A DNA stretch of 64,000 bases from Apodospora peruviana (lineage: Eukaryota; Ascomycota; Sordariomycetes; Sordariales; Lasiosphaeriaceae): positions 1,302,001-1,366,000 of the forward strand of contig JAUEDM010000004.1 of NCBI GenBank assembly GCA_033439685.1. Reading direction: 5' to 3'. Shown here in pieces: positions 34,030 through 44,853 of the stretch. Every line of letters begins with the position of its first letter. Positions within the stretch are counted from its first letter, which is position 1. Below the pieces are notes generated by a model that worked only from the letters and a program-made list of their open reading frames with translations, was not told the origin of the DNA and did not search any database. The position numbers and the translations under genes are program-made.

Positions 34030-35228
34030 ATGCGTGTCCTCTCAGCTGCCTGGCAGTTGCTGCTGCTAGGAGTAGCTTCTGCTTCCCTTCTTCACGAAAG
34101 TGGTATGTGAAAGCTGCCGTTCATTCATTCATTCCGTATTTGGGTAGTCTACCTTATCCTTTGCAATATACCAATACCTTTTACTTATACTGACGTGATA
34201 CTATCAACATAGCTCCGACAACCTCCTCAGCACAACTCCGATTGGCTAGTAGTCCTGGCGAAAGGATGGAAGCAGCCGCCAATAATATCCCGGGGGTGGT
34301 CGAGACCGAGTTCCCTGTTGACGAGCAAGATAAGAGTTTTGATCAGCAATCCGCAGAGCTCGACTATCTCAGACTTCAGATCATCAAGCTCCAGGCGGAA
34401 ATCAGTGAGAGGGAAGATCGACTTGGATGGAACCTGAAGCAAGCAAAGCCGGACAGCATCAACAACTGCGACGGCTTTGGGTGTATTCTAAGATATACCT
34501 CCCGCACGGCGATCCGGTTCATCACATCACTAATAGGCGATGAAGTTGCGTTCTTGGATCGTCATCAGAGCCATACTCGTGGCAACCAATCCCACGGGAA
34601 TCACACTCACTCGTCGCCACATTTCTGCGAGTGCCCTTATCCACCACATCATAACCCTTACCTTCTAGGTACCGATGCCGGGACTCTCACGGGACTCGTC
34701 CTTGTAACGCTGGTTCTCATCCTCGTGCGAACTTTGCAGAAAACATGCGTGGCTGCTTCGAAAATAAGGCAGCGGCTGTTCGTTCAGTGTGGCGAGGAAG
34801 TGGTTTCCGCTTCTCCTTCCCTCCCTTCCTATTCCCGGCACGCTGCTGTCAGATTTCGCAATTTTCTGATGAGTTTTGGCGGTTTGCTACTATTACACCA
34901 CCGCAGGCGTGGTGAGCAGCAGCGAGATAACGCCGCACTGCTGCGGTCTCAGTATTGCTTGGAGGAAGGGAAGAAGAAGGAGGAGTCCATGCGATTCGAC
35001 CGAGTATCCAGCGAAAAATTCGGAGAGAAGGACGACATGGATGGTCACGAGAAATCCAAGGATTGTGAGGATATGAATCGCGAAGAAGAGACGCTATCCA
35101 TGTCGAGAGAGATCGCGTCTTTCCGGTCGGTCGTTGACATGGTGAGTGACATGGTGGCAGCTGAAGAAGGTCGTCGTCCTACAGCAGCCGCCAGCGTTTT
35201 GAGTAAGGTCAATGATGTGGATTCCTAG
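34030..35228 (+). CDS. Orphan type I membrane protein: signal peptide, coiled coil, His-rich segment, TM
   Basis: Two exons (34030-34102, 34213-35228; 110-bp intron with a GTATGT donor) give about 362 residues. Exon 1 encodes a classic signal peptide (MRVLSAAWQLLLLGVASA), and exon 2 continues the same frame. Residues ~50-90 form a short coiled coil (LDYLRLQIIKLQAEISERED). A His-rich luminal segment with two cysteines follows (SHGNHTHSSPHFCECPYPPH). A transmembrane helix (LTGLVLVTLVLILV) then leads to a cytosolic tail of about 170 residues that is charged and ends with a helical MVSDMVAAEEG region. I recognise no family. The His/Cys-rich juxtamembrane stretch could bind metal, but this is inference. 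The exon-1 assignment matters: without it the protein would lack its signal peptide. Confidence 0.8.
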
Positions 35229-36030
35229 CCGGCCGGCACCACTTGATACTTGAAGAATTTCACTTCACCAGGAAGCAGCGAATGGAGGGATGGTTTGAGA
35301 TGGATATGTGACTGGTTCCAACACGGCTGTCCAACAGGGCTGTCGAATCATCCCTTGAAGCTCTGTTAAATTGACGAGAGCCCATAGGTACACGTGTAAT
35401 ACAAGCATGGAAGGCCGAATGATAAGAGAGATCGCAGAGGTTTCTAGGTACTTTATCATGTGCACAGTGCCAAAGTGTCAGAACTCAGCTGCGGCAGGTG
35501 TCACGGTGGGGTAAACACCCCCGCCGGGCCGCATTCGATGCGGTGGTGCCGGCCTCAGCTCTCAGCTGCGTTTGGTAGCGAGTTTCCTGGCGCCGGGTGC
35601 CCGAGAATTACGCGCGACATGTCTCTGAGCCAATTGACTCCACAGCTGGGCAAAGTGCGAGCTACGCGGCGCCTATCGCTATCCCAGAGTCTTGTTGCGT
35701 TGGTCTGGGCTCGGCACCTAAAGCGCGACTGCGGGCCTGAAAGCGTGGTAACTGCCCCAACTTGCGTATCTCAAAATCTCCTTTTCAACTCGACTCGACC
35801 CGACTCGACCCGTGCATCATCCGCATCGTCCACATCGCTTCTGCCGCGGCATCCACTCGGTGCTTCGACTTGCTTACAACACATTTATCTTGCAATATTA
35901 ATGCTCGAAGCTCCAAGAATAGCAAGCATCTTGCCGCAGGCTTGCTGCGCTGTTGACCTTATTTTTCGCTCTACAATTTCCCTGCCCAAACTTCCGCTTC
36001 GACCACCGCCGCCTTGGATTCTCTGACATC
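35229..36030. other. Gene-free promoter region with GACTCGACCC repeats
   Basis: 800 bp upstream of the Ran-binding protein gene. A short tandem of ACTCGACCC-like units lies at about 35791-35813. No gene is supported. Confidence 0.4.
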
Positions 36031-37827
36031 ATGGCCGACGATCCACACAACCTGAGCGATATCTCAGACACAGTCGACGCGGCCGAGAACGGTGCGAATG
36101 AAGACGCCGAGACCACCGCCGCGCGGCGCGAGTTAAAACAAACATCAATATCCGAAAAGGCAGCCGAGCGGGTTACCCAGCAATCGTCTTCATCTCAGGA
36201 GGATGGCGACAACAACAACAACGATGCACCAGCAGATAAGACGGCGCCTGTTCGGACGTCAACCACCCCGTCTGAGGTCGAGATTCCAAAGCTCACCCCC
36301 CAAGAGTTGAAAGAGCAAGTGTCTTCCCCCAAGAAGAAGAGAGCCCACGATGAGCTAGACGAGCCGCGGGAGGAGGTCTCGCTCGAGGATAAGGCTGTTG
36401 CTACGAAGCCAGCCAGGACCGCACGGTCCGAGCCGGAGAAGAAGCGTCCGCGCGACCGCCAGGCAGATGAGGAAGCAAGATCGGCTAGTGGTTCCGCAAG
36501 ATCTAGTATGGAGCAGGAACGGCCCGATGCCGGGGACACATCAACCTCATCAGCAGGGGATACCAAGACGACGACGACGCCTGCGGTCGAGCAGTCCAAG
36601 ACAACTTCAGGATCTGCCTTTGCTAGTTCGGGATTCGCGAAGCTTGCGTCCTCGTCGACCTCGCCTTTTGGTGCCCTGGGTGGCACTACGTCGGGAGCCA
36701 AGCCAAGCTTGTTTGGTACATCATCAACGACAGCAACAGCGGGACCGTCGGGATTTGGTGCTTTCGGAGGAGGAGGGGGCTCAGCGACGGCCAGCAGTAC
36801 TACTACTACTTTGCCCTCGGCACCACCGAAGTTAAGTTTTGGCGCAGCAGGTGGCGGCTCGACGACAGGAGCAGCCTCTCCGTTTGGCAGCGTGCTCAAC
36901 GGCAACGCCGGCAAGTCTCTATTTAGAGGCAGTGGTGGAGGCAGCAGCAGCGGCGGCAGCGCGTTCGGTTCCGCATTTGGTGGTAGCGCTCTGGGTGATG
37001 GCAATAGGCTCGGCAAGTTTGGCCAACCCGGTAATGTCCTTAGGAGCGATAAACCGGCAAAGCCGTTTGGCGCGCCTGAGAGCGACGCCGAGGACGAGAG
37101 TGATGATAACGACGATCGGGAGAGTGGTAGCGGCGGAGAGGATGCTGGATCGGATAAGGAGGAGGATAAGAAAGAGAAGTCGGTACCCGCTGAAGAAAAG
37201 AAGAAACACAAGCTGCAAAAGAGTAAGTCTAGACCATACATGGGATTATTGGTTCATGTTGGAAGTCTGAAACTAATCCGTCTTTTTCTACATTACAGTC
37301 GTAGTGGATGATGGTGAAGGCGACGAGGTCACACTACTGGCGGTACGCGTCAAGATGTTTCAAATGGAGAACAGAGAATGGAAGGAGAGGGGAGCCGGTA
37401 TGTTGAAGGTGAACGTGCCCAAAGTGAGCATCGAGCTGGACGACGCCGGCAACCCGGACCCGAGCTCGTTTGATGCCTCGGTGCTTGACGACGACGACGA
37501 CGAGACGACGAGCAGCGGGCGCAAGAACGTGCGTCTGATCATACGGCAGGACCATACTCTGAGGGTTATCCTCAACACGCCCATCATACCCGCCATGTCT
37601 TTTCTTCTTACTAGGAAGCTGAAGGCCGCCACTGTGCTGTTCACTGCGTTTGTGGATGGGGAGGCGAAGGCGGTGCAGGTTAAGGTAAGCCTCCTGTTTA
37701 CTTTTTTTTCTTTTTGGTTTAAGATTTATGTTTTCTAACGGCTTTGTGTGTTCAGATGAGTGACGCGAACGCAACGATTTTCACTGATCTCATGGCCCTC
37801 ATAAAGAAGCAACTAGCGGACGTGTAA
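36031..37827 (+). CDS. HBA1: Ran-binding FG protein, Yrb2/Hba1-like
   Basis: Three exons (36031-37222, 37299-37684, 37756-37827) give about 549 residues. The N-terminal half is charged and holds a KKKR nuclear localisation-type cluster. The central region has scattered FG motifs (SPFGALGG, SLFGTSS, FGAFGGGGG, SAFGSAFGG) like nucleoporins. An acidic stretch (SDAEDESDDNDD) leads to a C-terminal Ran-binding domain (DEVTLLAVRVKMFQME, WKERGAGMLKVN, RLIIRQDHTLRVILNTPI). This order matches Yrb2 of budding yeast and Hba1 of fission yeast, cofactors of Crm1-dependent nuclear export. The Nup50/Nup2 alternative is less likely because no importin-binding N-terminus is seen. The final exon supplies the last 23 residues, including FTDLMALIKKQLADV. 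The long frame on the opposite strand is a shadow. Confidence 0.88.
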
Positions 37828-38644
37828 GGGGCTTAGCTTGTTCGAAGCAGGAATAGGGGAAGAAAACGTCAACATAACGTATAAAATGGAGTTCATTAAT
37901 GGGTGGTGGGCTGAGAGGTGTTTTTGTTATTCCCGTCGGATGGCTTTGCTTTTTCACTTTCTGTAAGGAGAACCTAACAAGAACGTGAAAGAGGGGAATT
38001 ACATGATTCATATGAGCGCAGGGGCATCGTTGAGAGATTTGTCATCTTTCTTTTTTTCTTTTCTCTTTTTCTTCATCTTACTTTACTATGTTGGTTTGCT
38101 GGCTCTCTCTCTCTGGGTCGCTTTGGTTGATTACCCACCAGTATTCGGCCCTTGGCAATCCTATTTACACAAGACATTTCATTTAGATGGGGTAGTACTA
38201 AAGGAGTGACAACAAAGGACAGGAACGACTCTTTGTTGTGGCTGTCTGGGGGGTGGTTTTGAGATGTTGTAATTAAGCATTGCAGGTTCCTGGTGGACGG
38301 GCTTGGTTGGTGTTTCTCCCTATTATTACCAACGAACGGACGGGTGGTTATTTGTTATGTAGAAAGGACGGATAAGTAGGTACGGTATCACTCAAAATCA
38401 CAGCAGTACTGCGCACCCACCCACCCTTTGTTCACTGCTGGAAGTATCAGGCTTGGTAGCTACTTGAATAACTCGAGACTTGATGGTGTAAAAAGTTACG
38501 AAAAAGCTAAACTAAGACCTCGCAATGCTAATAAATACAAATAATTATCAACGCCAACCACGCTAATAAGCATATACCACAGCAGGCAATTCGGTCCGAG
38601 ATGCTCCCTAGGTATTTGATAATACCACTTTTCTTTCTGTTTTC
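37828..38644. other. Convergent intergenic region
   Basis: 817 bp between the stops of the Ran-binding gene (+) and the exchanger gene (-). T-rich and C/T-rich runs near 38050-38110; no gene supported. Confidence 0.4.
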
Positions 38645-40318
38645 TTAATGGCCGCCTCCCTCTCCTCCGCTGCTTCCTGTCCCCGCCGTGGCATGGTCGA
38701 GCCTCTCATGAGGACTCGGATAATACGACGCCGCCACAGCTATACCGACATAAACAAGAACGCACAAGATTCCCTCAAGATAGTTGCTCTTTTGGTCACG
38801 GAGAAATTGGCCAACCGTGATGATGGCCAGTATCAGCATGGCCAGGTCAAAGACCTCAAAGCCCAGGTTCATGTCTTTATCGAGACCCCATCCAATAATC
38901 ACGACAAGCGGGCCATTGAACATGGCGGTCTGCAAAGTGGCGCCGAGTACATGCGTCAGGGCGAAATTCATCTGGTTGTCCCAGGCCTCGTCGACGGCTG
39001 TCAGGTGCTCAGCCGCCTTTTCGACGACTGGGATAAGAATCAGCCCGACAAACGAGTCCGAGATATGTCTCTCCCGGACCAAGACCGGGATTTGATCGAC
39101 GAGGCTAATCGAGATTATGGTGACGAGCGCGATAGATATCGCGAGGCCGACGATACACTCGGTCAAGGTGAGGCGGCGTTGGTGATGGTCCCTCCGCTTG
39201 TCCTCGTCTCTCTCCGTGTCCTCTTCAAAGACGGAGTCGTAGATGCCGTGGTGGGTTCGAGCCTGGAAGTAGACGAAGACGAAGTAGGCTACCATTAGCA
39301 GCACAGCCGTGCTACGTGAGATACTGACGACCTTGTCTTCTAACATCTTGCTATCGATCGCGGATGACAGCGAATGTTTAAAAATTGTGGGGATCGCCAG
39401 GCCAAACCCGCTTCGGGGGCGTCAGTATAAAGGTCGAGGTGTTCTACACGGGGTGGTTCGACCCCAGTTTGGGCTGGGGGAGGAAGAGGAGGAATCTTAC
39501 GCGGTTAGCAAAAGTCCGTTGCCAGCCTCACTGACGACCTCGCTGAAATGCGTCTCGTCCCGCTTGATACCCGCAGCGATGAAGCATAAGCCCAAGCACA
39601 ATAGCATGGTGGCCAGTACTGAACCCAGGATGGCGGCCTGGATGACTTGAATATAATCCACATCGTCAGTGTTGGTTCGGGTGATCATGACGGTGAAGAG
39701 GACAATTTCGACAATCGAGCCAAGACTAGCATCTTACATGTTAACCATAGCACATTTGCTAGAGAGAGAGAAAGAGAGAGAGAGACAGAGAGAGAGAGAC
39801 AGAGAGAGAGAGAGGACTCACGTTATTTCGGTCAAGACGCCCAACACATGTGGTGCCTTCCTGGCCAACTCCTGGCCGGCAAATCCGACCAGGTTAGCGC
39901 AGGGTATCATGGCCAGGTAAGAGAGGATCCAGATGGCAAGATAGTTGTCTGGAAGCGTATAGCGCACGACGATGGCAGCAGGCACGAGGGGCCATAGGAT
40001 GTTGACCACACGGGAAGCCCAGCTCGCCGACCGGAAGGTGATAGCTAGGAACTTGAAGGGGTGGAAGCCATTGCGGCCGCTCTGACCCTCGGGACGGACC
40101 GCCAGCCTGCCCAGGCGGCCGCCTCTACCGCGATTTGGGTTGCCGTCGACGTCGTTGGAGTTGATATCGGGTGTTGTCGCTGTGGAGATGTTGTTCATAT
40201 CGCCCTGATGTACCGGGAGTATGTCGCCGGACCTACGACCGGTTTCACTCCTCCCTGACGAGGTAAACCTGCTCTTCTCGCCCACTCCTCGGGCCGGGCC
40301 GTTGTCCTGGAAGGCCAT
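38645..40318 (-). CDS. CAX-family vacuolar cation/proton exchanger, divergent motifs
   Basis: Three exons (40318-39822, 39725-39501, 39410-38645) give about 495 residues with roughly eleven membrane helices in two halves, separated by an acidic loop (EEDTERDEDKRRDHHQRR). Order and length fit the Ca2+/H+ exchanger (CAX/VCX1) family. The family's two alpha repeats normally carry GNxxE. Here the first reads TLGSIVEIVLF and the second VVEKAAEHLTAV, so the Asn is replaced by Ser in repeat 1 and Gly-Asn by Glu-Lys in repeat 2, while both acidic residues are kept. Some fungal paralogues (Vnx1-like) also alter these motifs and prefer monovalent cations. A role in vacuolar or organellar cation exchange is likely, but Ca2+ selectivity is doubtful. 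Intron 1 is filled by a CT/GA microsatellite. Confidence 0.88.
39761..39815. repeat. (GA)n microsatellite inside intron 1 of the exchanger gene
   Basis: About 55 bp of near-perfect GA dinucleotides, CT on the coding strand. They occupy more than half of the 96-bp intron, from just after the GTGAGT donor. Confidence 0.9.
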
Positions 40319-41472
40319 CCCCGTTTACACCGACCGATGATCTTCTCTCGGCGATGGTGGAGTTGCACTTGACGCCCAGAGCAAGCCAAGCGTCGCAATT
40401 GGGGTATTCAATTGCGCTCACAAACAGTGGGGGAGAGAGAACATGAATATCGCACTCTTGCGGGCAGCACGCAGCATAGGTATCAGATGGAAAAAAAAAA
40501 AAAAAAAAAAAAAAGAGAGGAACAAGTAAGATAGGTACGGAGGAAGAAATGACGGCAAGAGATAAGTAAAATTGCTTGGCTCAACCTCAGACAGAATAAT
40601 TATAAGAAAGTTTCGCACGGGGCCTGCCAGCAAGCCCAAGAAACGCCAAGAAGCCAAGAAGCAAGAACCGACTGGGCAGAATGAGCGCTGGGGAAGCAAA
40701 CCAACGATCTCGTCGTCGGGTCCATGCGCCCTGTGCCAGCTTGGCTCAGCATGCCATGTTTCAACTTTTTTTCAGACACTTCCAGACCCCCCATTCGTGC
40801 CATTTAAGCCACAATGCACGCCCCGAGCCGTCGATTGGGCACCGTCCCGCTCGCTTTAACACTTTCCACGCTCAAGATTCGTTTCTTCTTCATCGCTCTG
40901 GGAGCAAGCCAATGCTTTTCAGCAGGACAGGGAGCCTGGCAGCCAGCGACACAAGCTTAAATACTAGCCGTGCTAGCGTATAACGTGTGTGGGTAAACTG
41001 ACTGGTCTCGACCACTGTTGTAAACAGCCAACCAATCCTGTTGATGAATCCTCCGTCATCCTTTTGGGCTTTTACACTACTCTATGCTCTCGTCCAACAT
41101 GACGCCGAAACCACTTGGTACTCTTACTCACTCCCTCGTCGTGTGTGCAGTTGGTGCGATGGCCTCCAGACAGGTTTTACCTCAGCCGAGAAGGCGAGCG
41201 CCTTTAATCGGTTCATCCACACAAAACAATCGGTGTGCTTCTTTACTCAAATCTAACGGTGCAAATAAAACTTGGGTAGAAGTCCGGTAGAGCGTGGAGT
41301 TTTTGCAACTGATTTCAATTCTCAAAGACGCAGCAGGTACGGGTTAAGATAGCGTACCTAGTACACAAACAAGCACTGGCCCCAAGGAAGGGGACCTCGG
41401 ACAAGCTTTTATGCCAAGCTGGCGATCCTATCGACATGCCAAGGTCATCTCTTTCGACCCTGGCGAGCTGCG
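40319..41472. other. Gene-free intergenic region with poly-A tract
   Basis: 1.15 kb between the start of the exchanger gene and the stop of HRQ1, both minus strand. It contains a 24-nt A run at 40491-40514. No gene is supported. Confidence 0.4.
40491..40514 (+). repeat. 24-nt poly-A tract
   Basis: An uninterrupted A run (T on the minus strand, the coding sense of the neighbouring gene) lies about 170 bp upstream of the exchanger start codon. Poly-dT tracts of this kind are common promoter elements in fungi. Confidence 0.8.
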
Positions 41473-44400
41473 TCATTTTTCTTTATGAACGCCGCCGTTG
41501 TCCATCAAGTTCAACACCTCCCGCTTGCCCACCCTCACAGGATCCGCCAAGACAACCGTCTCGACACCCGCCGGACTATTCTCCTCCGGACCCATCGGCA
41601 GCGCATCGATATCAATCTCCACGTTCAGCAGACTCTTCAGTATCACCTCACTCCCAGCTTTGCTCATCACCTCATTTGCCTCGTGACACAGTTCCGAACA
41701 CACGCATTCGACACAGCCCTGTTGACACCCGCACTTTATGACACGGTCCAACGCCTGCTTGAGCAGCAAGTCAACAAACTCAAACGCCTTCGTGTTGATC
41801 CCAGACCCTCCCGCTCCTCCCTTGGCGTCGTAAAACGTCAGCCGCGCCGGCCTCTTGCGCTGCGTCTCGCGCTTCGCGAACTCCTTGAGGCTGTTCTTGC
41901 ACTCGGTTCGCACGTCGCCGGGCATGCTGATGACAAAGTTGGGCATCAGGCTCATGATGGCGTGCTCCGCGGCGTGGATTGCTCCCGCCACGTGCAGCCT
42001 ATGACTCACGAGCATCTCTAGTGCGCTTTTCGGCACGTCGAGCCACATGCCTTTGCTGTGCCGGACGACGGGCGGGTTGTCCACCTGCACGGCGTCGAGC
42101 ACCCGGTTGTTCTTGTCCATCTTGAAGTAGCCAAAGACCACCTGCGTGATCCTGATAGCGCCGTGGTATGCCTGACTCCGAGAGCCGGTTATGCGCTTGA
42201 TGGCTTCTATCTCGACAGGGTCGATGTCGGTGAAGTCCCGCTGTGACGTTGTCCAGTCCACCTTGACCTTCTCGACCCGAGCCATTCTCTTATCCGGGTT
42301 GAAGTCTCGTACAAGATACTTGTTGCCCTGATGTAGGAAGATTGCGCCGTCGTAGATGGTAAACGAGGCCCGCGACGCCTCTAGTTCCTCAAGGACAACG
42401 TTGTTGCCGTGGCTGATGTCGATGATGGCAAAGTGCTCCTCCTCGGTGTCCCGAATCGAGACGAATCGTGACGGCAGCGGTCGGAACCGGTCGTGACAAT
42501 GGAAGAACCCATCCTTGTCTCTGATGAGACGGCCAGCACATAACAGGGCAAGGTCCTCCCCAAAGTAGACCGCATCTTCGACAGGCCGGATAGGCATCTC
42601 GTATGCGGCACACTGTACTTGGCCCTCTTTAACCAACATGTTATCTAAGTCAACCTGCAGTTCGCAGTTTGGCTTGGTGAAAAGCTCGTTCGGATTCTGC
42701 ATGTAGTGTTGATCGGTCGCAAAGCAGTCGCCCACCAAAATGGACAGCGAGTCCTTGTTTCTCCGGCCGGCTCGGCCACTTTGCTGTCTGAGATTGGAAA
42801 TCGTGTAGGGGAATCCCCATGTGAGGACACAATCAAGAGTACCAATATCGACGCCGAGCTCGAGCGCGGACGTGGCGATGATACCTATGAGCTTGCCCTC
42901 AAACATCTCGCTCTCGATCCTCCGGCGGTCTTGGGCCGTGTAGCCACCGCGATAGCCCATCACACGGGAAATACATTCCGCCCGCCCAAGGTTCTCCAGC
43001 TCATGCTTCACGGCCCCGACCAGCTTCTCGCACTGCTCACGAACCCTGCAGAAGGATATGACGCGGACACCACGGAGGATTAGCTGGCAGAACAAGCGGG
43101 CACATTCGAACAGTGCATTCCCTCGCCCGCTTGACGGGTCTCCGGGATCCTTGAACGGAGTATTCCAGCAGAGGAACTCCTTGCGTCCAGATGGAGACCC
43201 GTCAAAATCAACCAAGCACACATCATCTATACCGAAGATGGTCTTGAAATGCTCTCTTGGATTTGCCACGGTTGCCGAGCAGGATATAAACTTGACGTGT
43301 CTATTTCCAACTGCCGCACAGATGCGCCTCAGCCGCCTCATGATGAAGGCAACATGGGACCCCATCAGCCCGTTGTAATAGTGCAACTCGTCGACAACAA
43401 CGTATTTGAGATTCTGGAGAAACGTCCTCCATCTCTCTTCCTGCGGCAAAATAGTAATGTGCAACATATCAGGATTCGTAAAAATGATTCGTGCTTCATC
43501 TCGTATTAGATTTCTCTCGCTCATTGGGGTATCCCCATCAAAAGTCTCGACCAGCATTCCTTCCAACCCGGGTATGAATCTCATCATGTCCTTCAAGCTT
43601 CGCTTCTGGTCCTGTGCCAGGGCCTTGGTCGGAAAGATATACATGGCGCGTGTGTTATGGTCGCGCTCGAGGGTGTGTAAGACAGGCAGCTGATAAATCA
43701 GGGATTTACCTGAGCTCGTCGATGTAGATACCACAACATTGTGACCATCCACTAAACTGTTTATGGCTTCGGCCTGATGAGCGTAGAATTGCGTGATGCC
43801 CCTGGAGTTGAAAAGGGCATTGACCATGTCTTGGCTAAGCAGAAAATTGAGGTCCCCATAGACTGCTTCCTGCGCGTCAAATACACGATGCCCGTCGGGA
43901 ACGATCTGGCCGGTATACCAGGGGCTGTCTTTCAGCTCTTTGACAATCTCCGGGATGCTCTTGCGCTCCTTTGGTATGGTCTGGGGCAGAGTGCTGTCGG
44001 AGCTGTTCTTGGGGGTGAGCTCTTGCGGCGCGGAGGGTTGCGGTACAAACGATCCTGCCTTGCTCTTGAGTGCCATCTCTGGGTCCAGACTCTCGGCAGT
44101 ACATTCGTTCAGGAAGAGATTAACGGCATGGACAAACTTGGTGTTCCTCTTCCCAATGAGGTTGGTCATTTGCTTCTGGCTAAAGACAGGTATCTTGAGA
44201 GCCTCCTCGCGGAGCTTGCGTGTCGGCTTTGTCGGCTCGCCCGTCTTTCTGTCCTGTGCCTGTCGTTTGAGGTCTCCGTCGACAAACTCAAAGTAGAGGA
44301 CCTCCTTGCCGGATCCTCCACCTTCGAGCTCGTCCAAGCCCGTCACACCTCCGACAGACGCATCAGGGGCAAAAGCCTGCGAAGTCTTGCTACCATACCG

Positions 44401-44853
44401 TCCCGTCTGGAACGTGTCGTCCTTCTCGGCGCCTTTGATGTCGATTTGCAGCATGAGCTCATCGACGTAAGCAAACCTGATGCCATCGGGACGGAGGGCA
44501 ACAACGGCGGCGACATCCTCGACGCTCAAGGGGCGCTTTGTATGAGACTCGACAGCCGATCGAATGGCGTCGAAGGTGGTGGCGAGGTGCTTCCGCGTCG
44601 AGCAGAATGTGAAGACCAGATTAAGAGCACGGTGCGTCTTGTCCAGAGTCTTGAACCACTCGGGCCACTCGATGGCGCACTCAACTGCATTATCAATGGT
44701 GTGATCCTGGAAAACAGATTCCTTTTTCTGTCGCTTTCGCTGTGTAGCCTCTTTGTCTGGATCACAGGCCCTGGGCGTACCGATGGCATGGCGACGGTAG
44801 CCATCGGCCTCCGATTCGGGAGCTGCACAGTCTGTGGGGGCATTCGCAAACAT
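41473..44853 (-). CDS. HRQ1: ATP-dependent 3'-5' DNA helicase Hrq1 (RecQ4-like)
   Basis: An intronless frame of about 1,126 residues from the Met at 44853. A Met 22 codons upstream is possible, but that extension abuts a homopolymer tract. The order is an N-terminal RecQ4-like region, then an SF2 helicase core: QAEAIN motif, Walker A STSTSSGKS at about residues 373-381, DELH box near 486, SATVANP motif III, then ALELGVDIG and QQSGRAGR (motif VI) near 690. The C-terminal domain ends in a cysteine cluster (CGCQQGCVECVC, ~1040-1051) typical of the MZB/DUF1998 region of Hrq1. Hrq1 acts in interstrand crosslink repair and telomere maintenance in yeast. The substitution of DELH for DEAH/DEVH is normal for this branch. 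The opposite-strand frame is a shadow. Confidence 0.95.
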   Translation of the reverse strand: MFANAPTDCAAPESEADGYRRHAIGTPRACDPDKEATQRKRQKKESVFQDHTIDNAVECAIEWPEWFKTLDKTHRALNLVFTFCSTRKHLATTFDAIRSAVESHTKRPLSVEDVAAVVALRPDGIRFAYVDELMLQIDIKGAEKDDTFQTGRYGSKTSQAFAPDASVGGVTGLDELEGGGSGKEVLYFEFVDGDLKRQAQDRKTGEPTKPTRKLREEALKIPVFSQKQMTNLIGKRNTKFVHAVNLFLNECTAESLDPEMALKSKAGSFVPQPSAPQELTPKNSSDSTLPQTIPKERKSIPEIVKELKDSPWYTGQIVPDGHRVFDAQEAVYGDLNFLLSQDMVNALFNSRGITQFYAHQAEAINSLVDGHNVVVSTSTSSGKSLIYQLPVLHTLERDHNTRAMYIFPTKALAQDQKRSLKDMMRFIPGLEGMLVETFDGDTPMSERNLIRDEARIIFTNPDMLHITILPQEERWRTFLQNLKYVVVDELHYYNGLMGSHVAFIMRRLRRICAAVGNRHVKFISCSATVANPREHFKTIFGIDDVCLVDFDGSPSGRKEFLCWNTPFKDPGDPSSGRGNALFECARLFCQLILRGVRVISFCRVREQCEKLVGAVKHELENLGRAECISRVMGYRGGYTAQDRRRIESEMFEGKLIGIIATSALELGVDIGTLDCVLTWGFPYTISNLRQQSGRAGRRNKDSLSILVGDCFATDQHYMQNPNELFTKPNCELQVDLDNMLVKEGQVQCAAYEMPIRPVEDAVYFGEDLALLCAGRLIRDKDGFFHCHDRFRPLPSRFVSIRDTEEEHFAIIDISHGNNVVLEELEASRASFTIYDGAIFLHQGNKYLVRDFNPDKRMARVEKVKVDWTTSQRDFTDIDPVEIEAIKRITGSRSQAYHGAIRITQVVFGYFKMDKNNRVLDAVQVDNPPVVRHSKGMWLDVPKSALEMLVSHRLHVAGAIHAAEHAIMSLMPNFVISMPGDVRTECKNSLKEFAKRETQRKRPARLTFYDAKGGAGGSGINTKAFEFVDLLLKQALDRVIKCGCQQGCVECVCSELCHEANEVMSKAGSEVILKSLLNVEIDIDALPMGPEENSPAGVETVVLADPVRVGKREVLNLMDNGGVHKEK

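Noticed and set aside
36195..37241. 348-codon minus-strand frame opposite the Ran-binding gene
   Set aside because: Pro/Ser/Leu low complexity mirrors the Gly/Ser/acidic codons of the real gene; no motif of its own.
40491..40514. Poly-A run as a retroposon tail
   Set aside because: No coding remnant upstream and no target-site duplication seen; better explained as a promoter poly-dT tract of the minus-strand gene.
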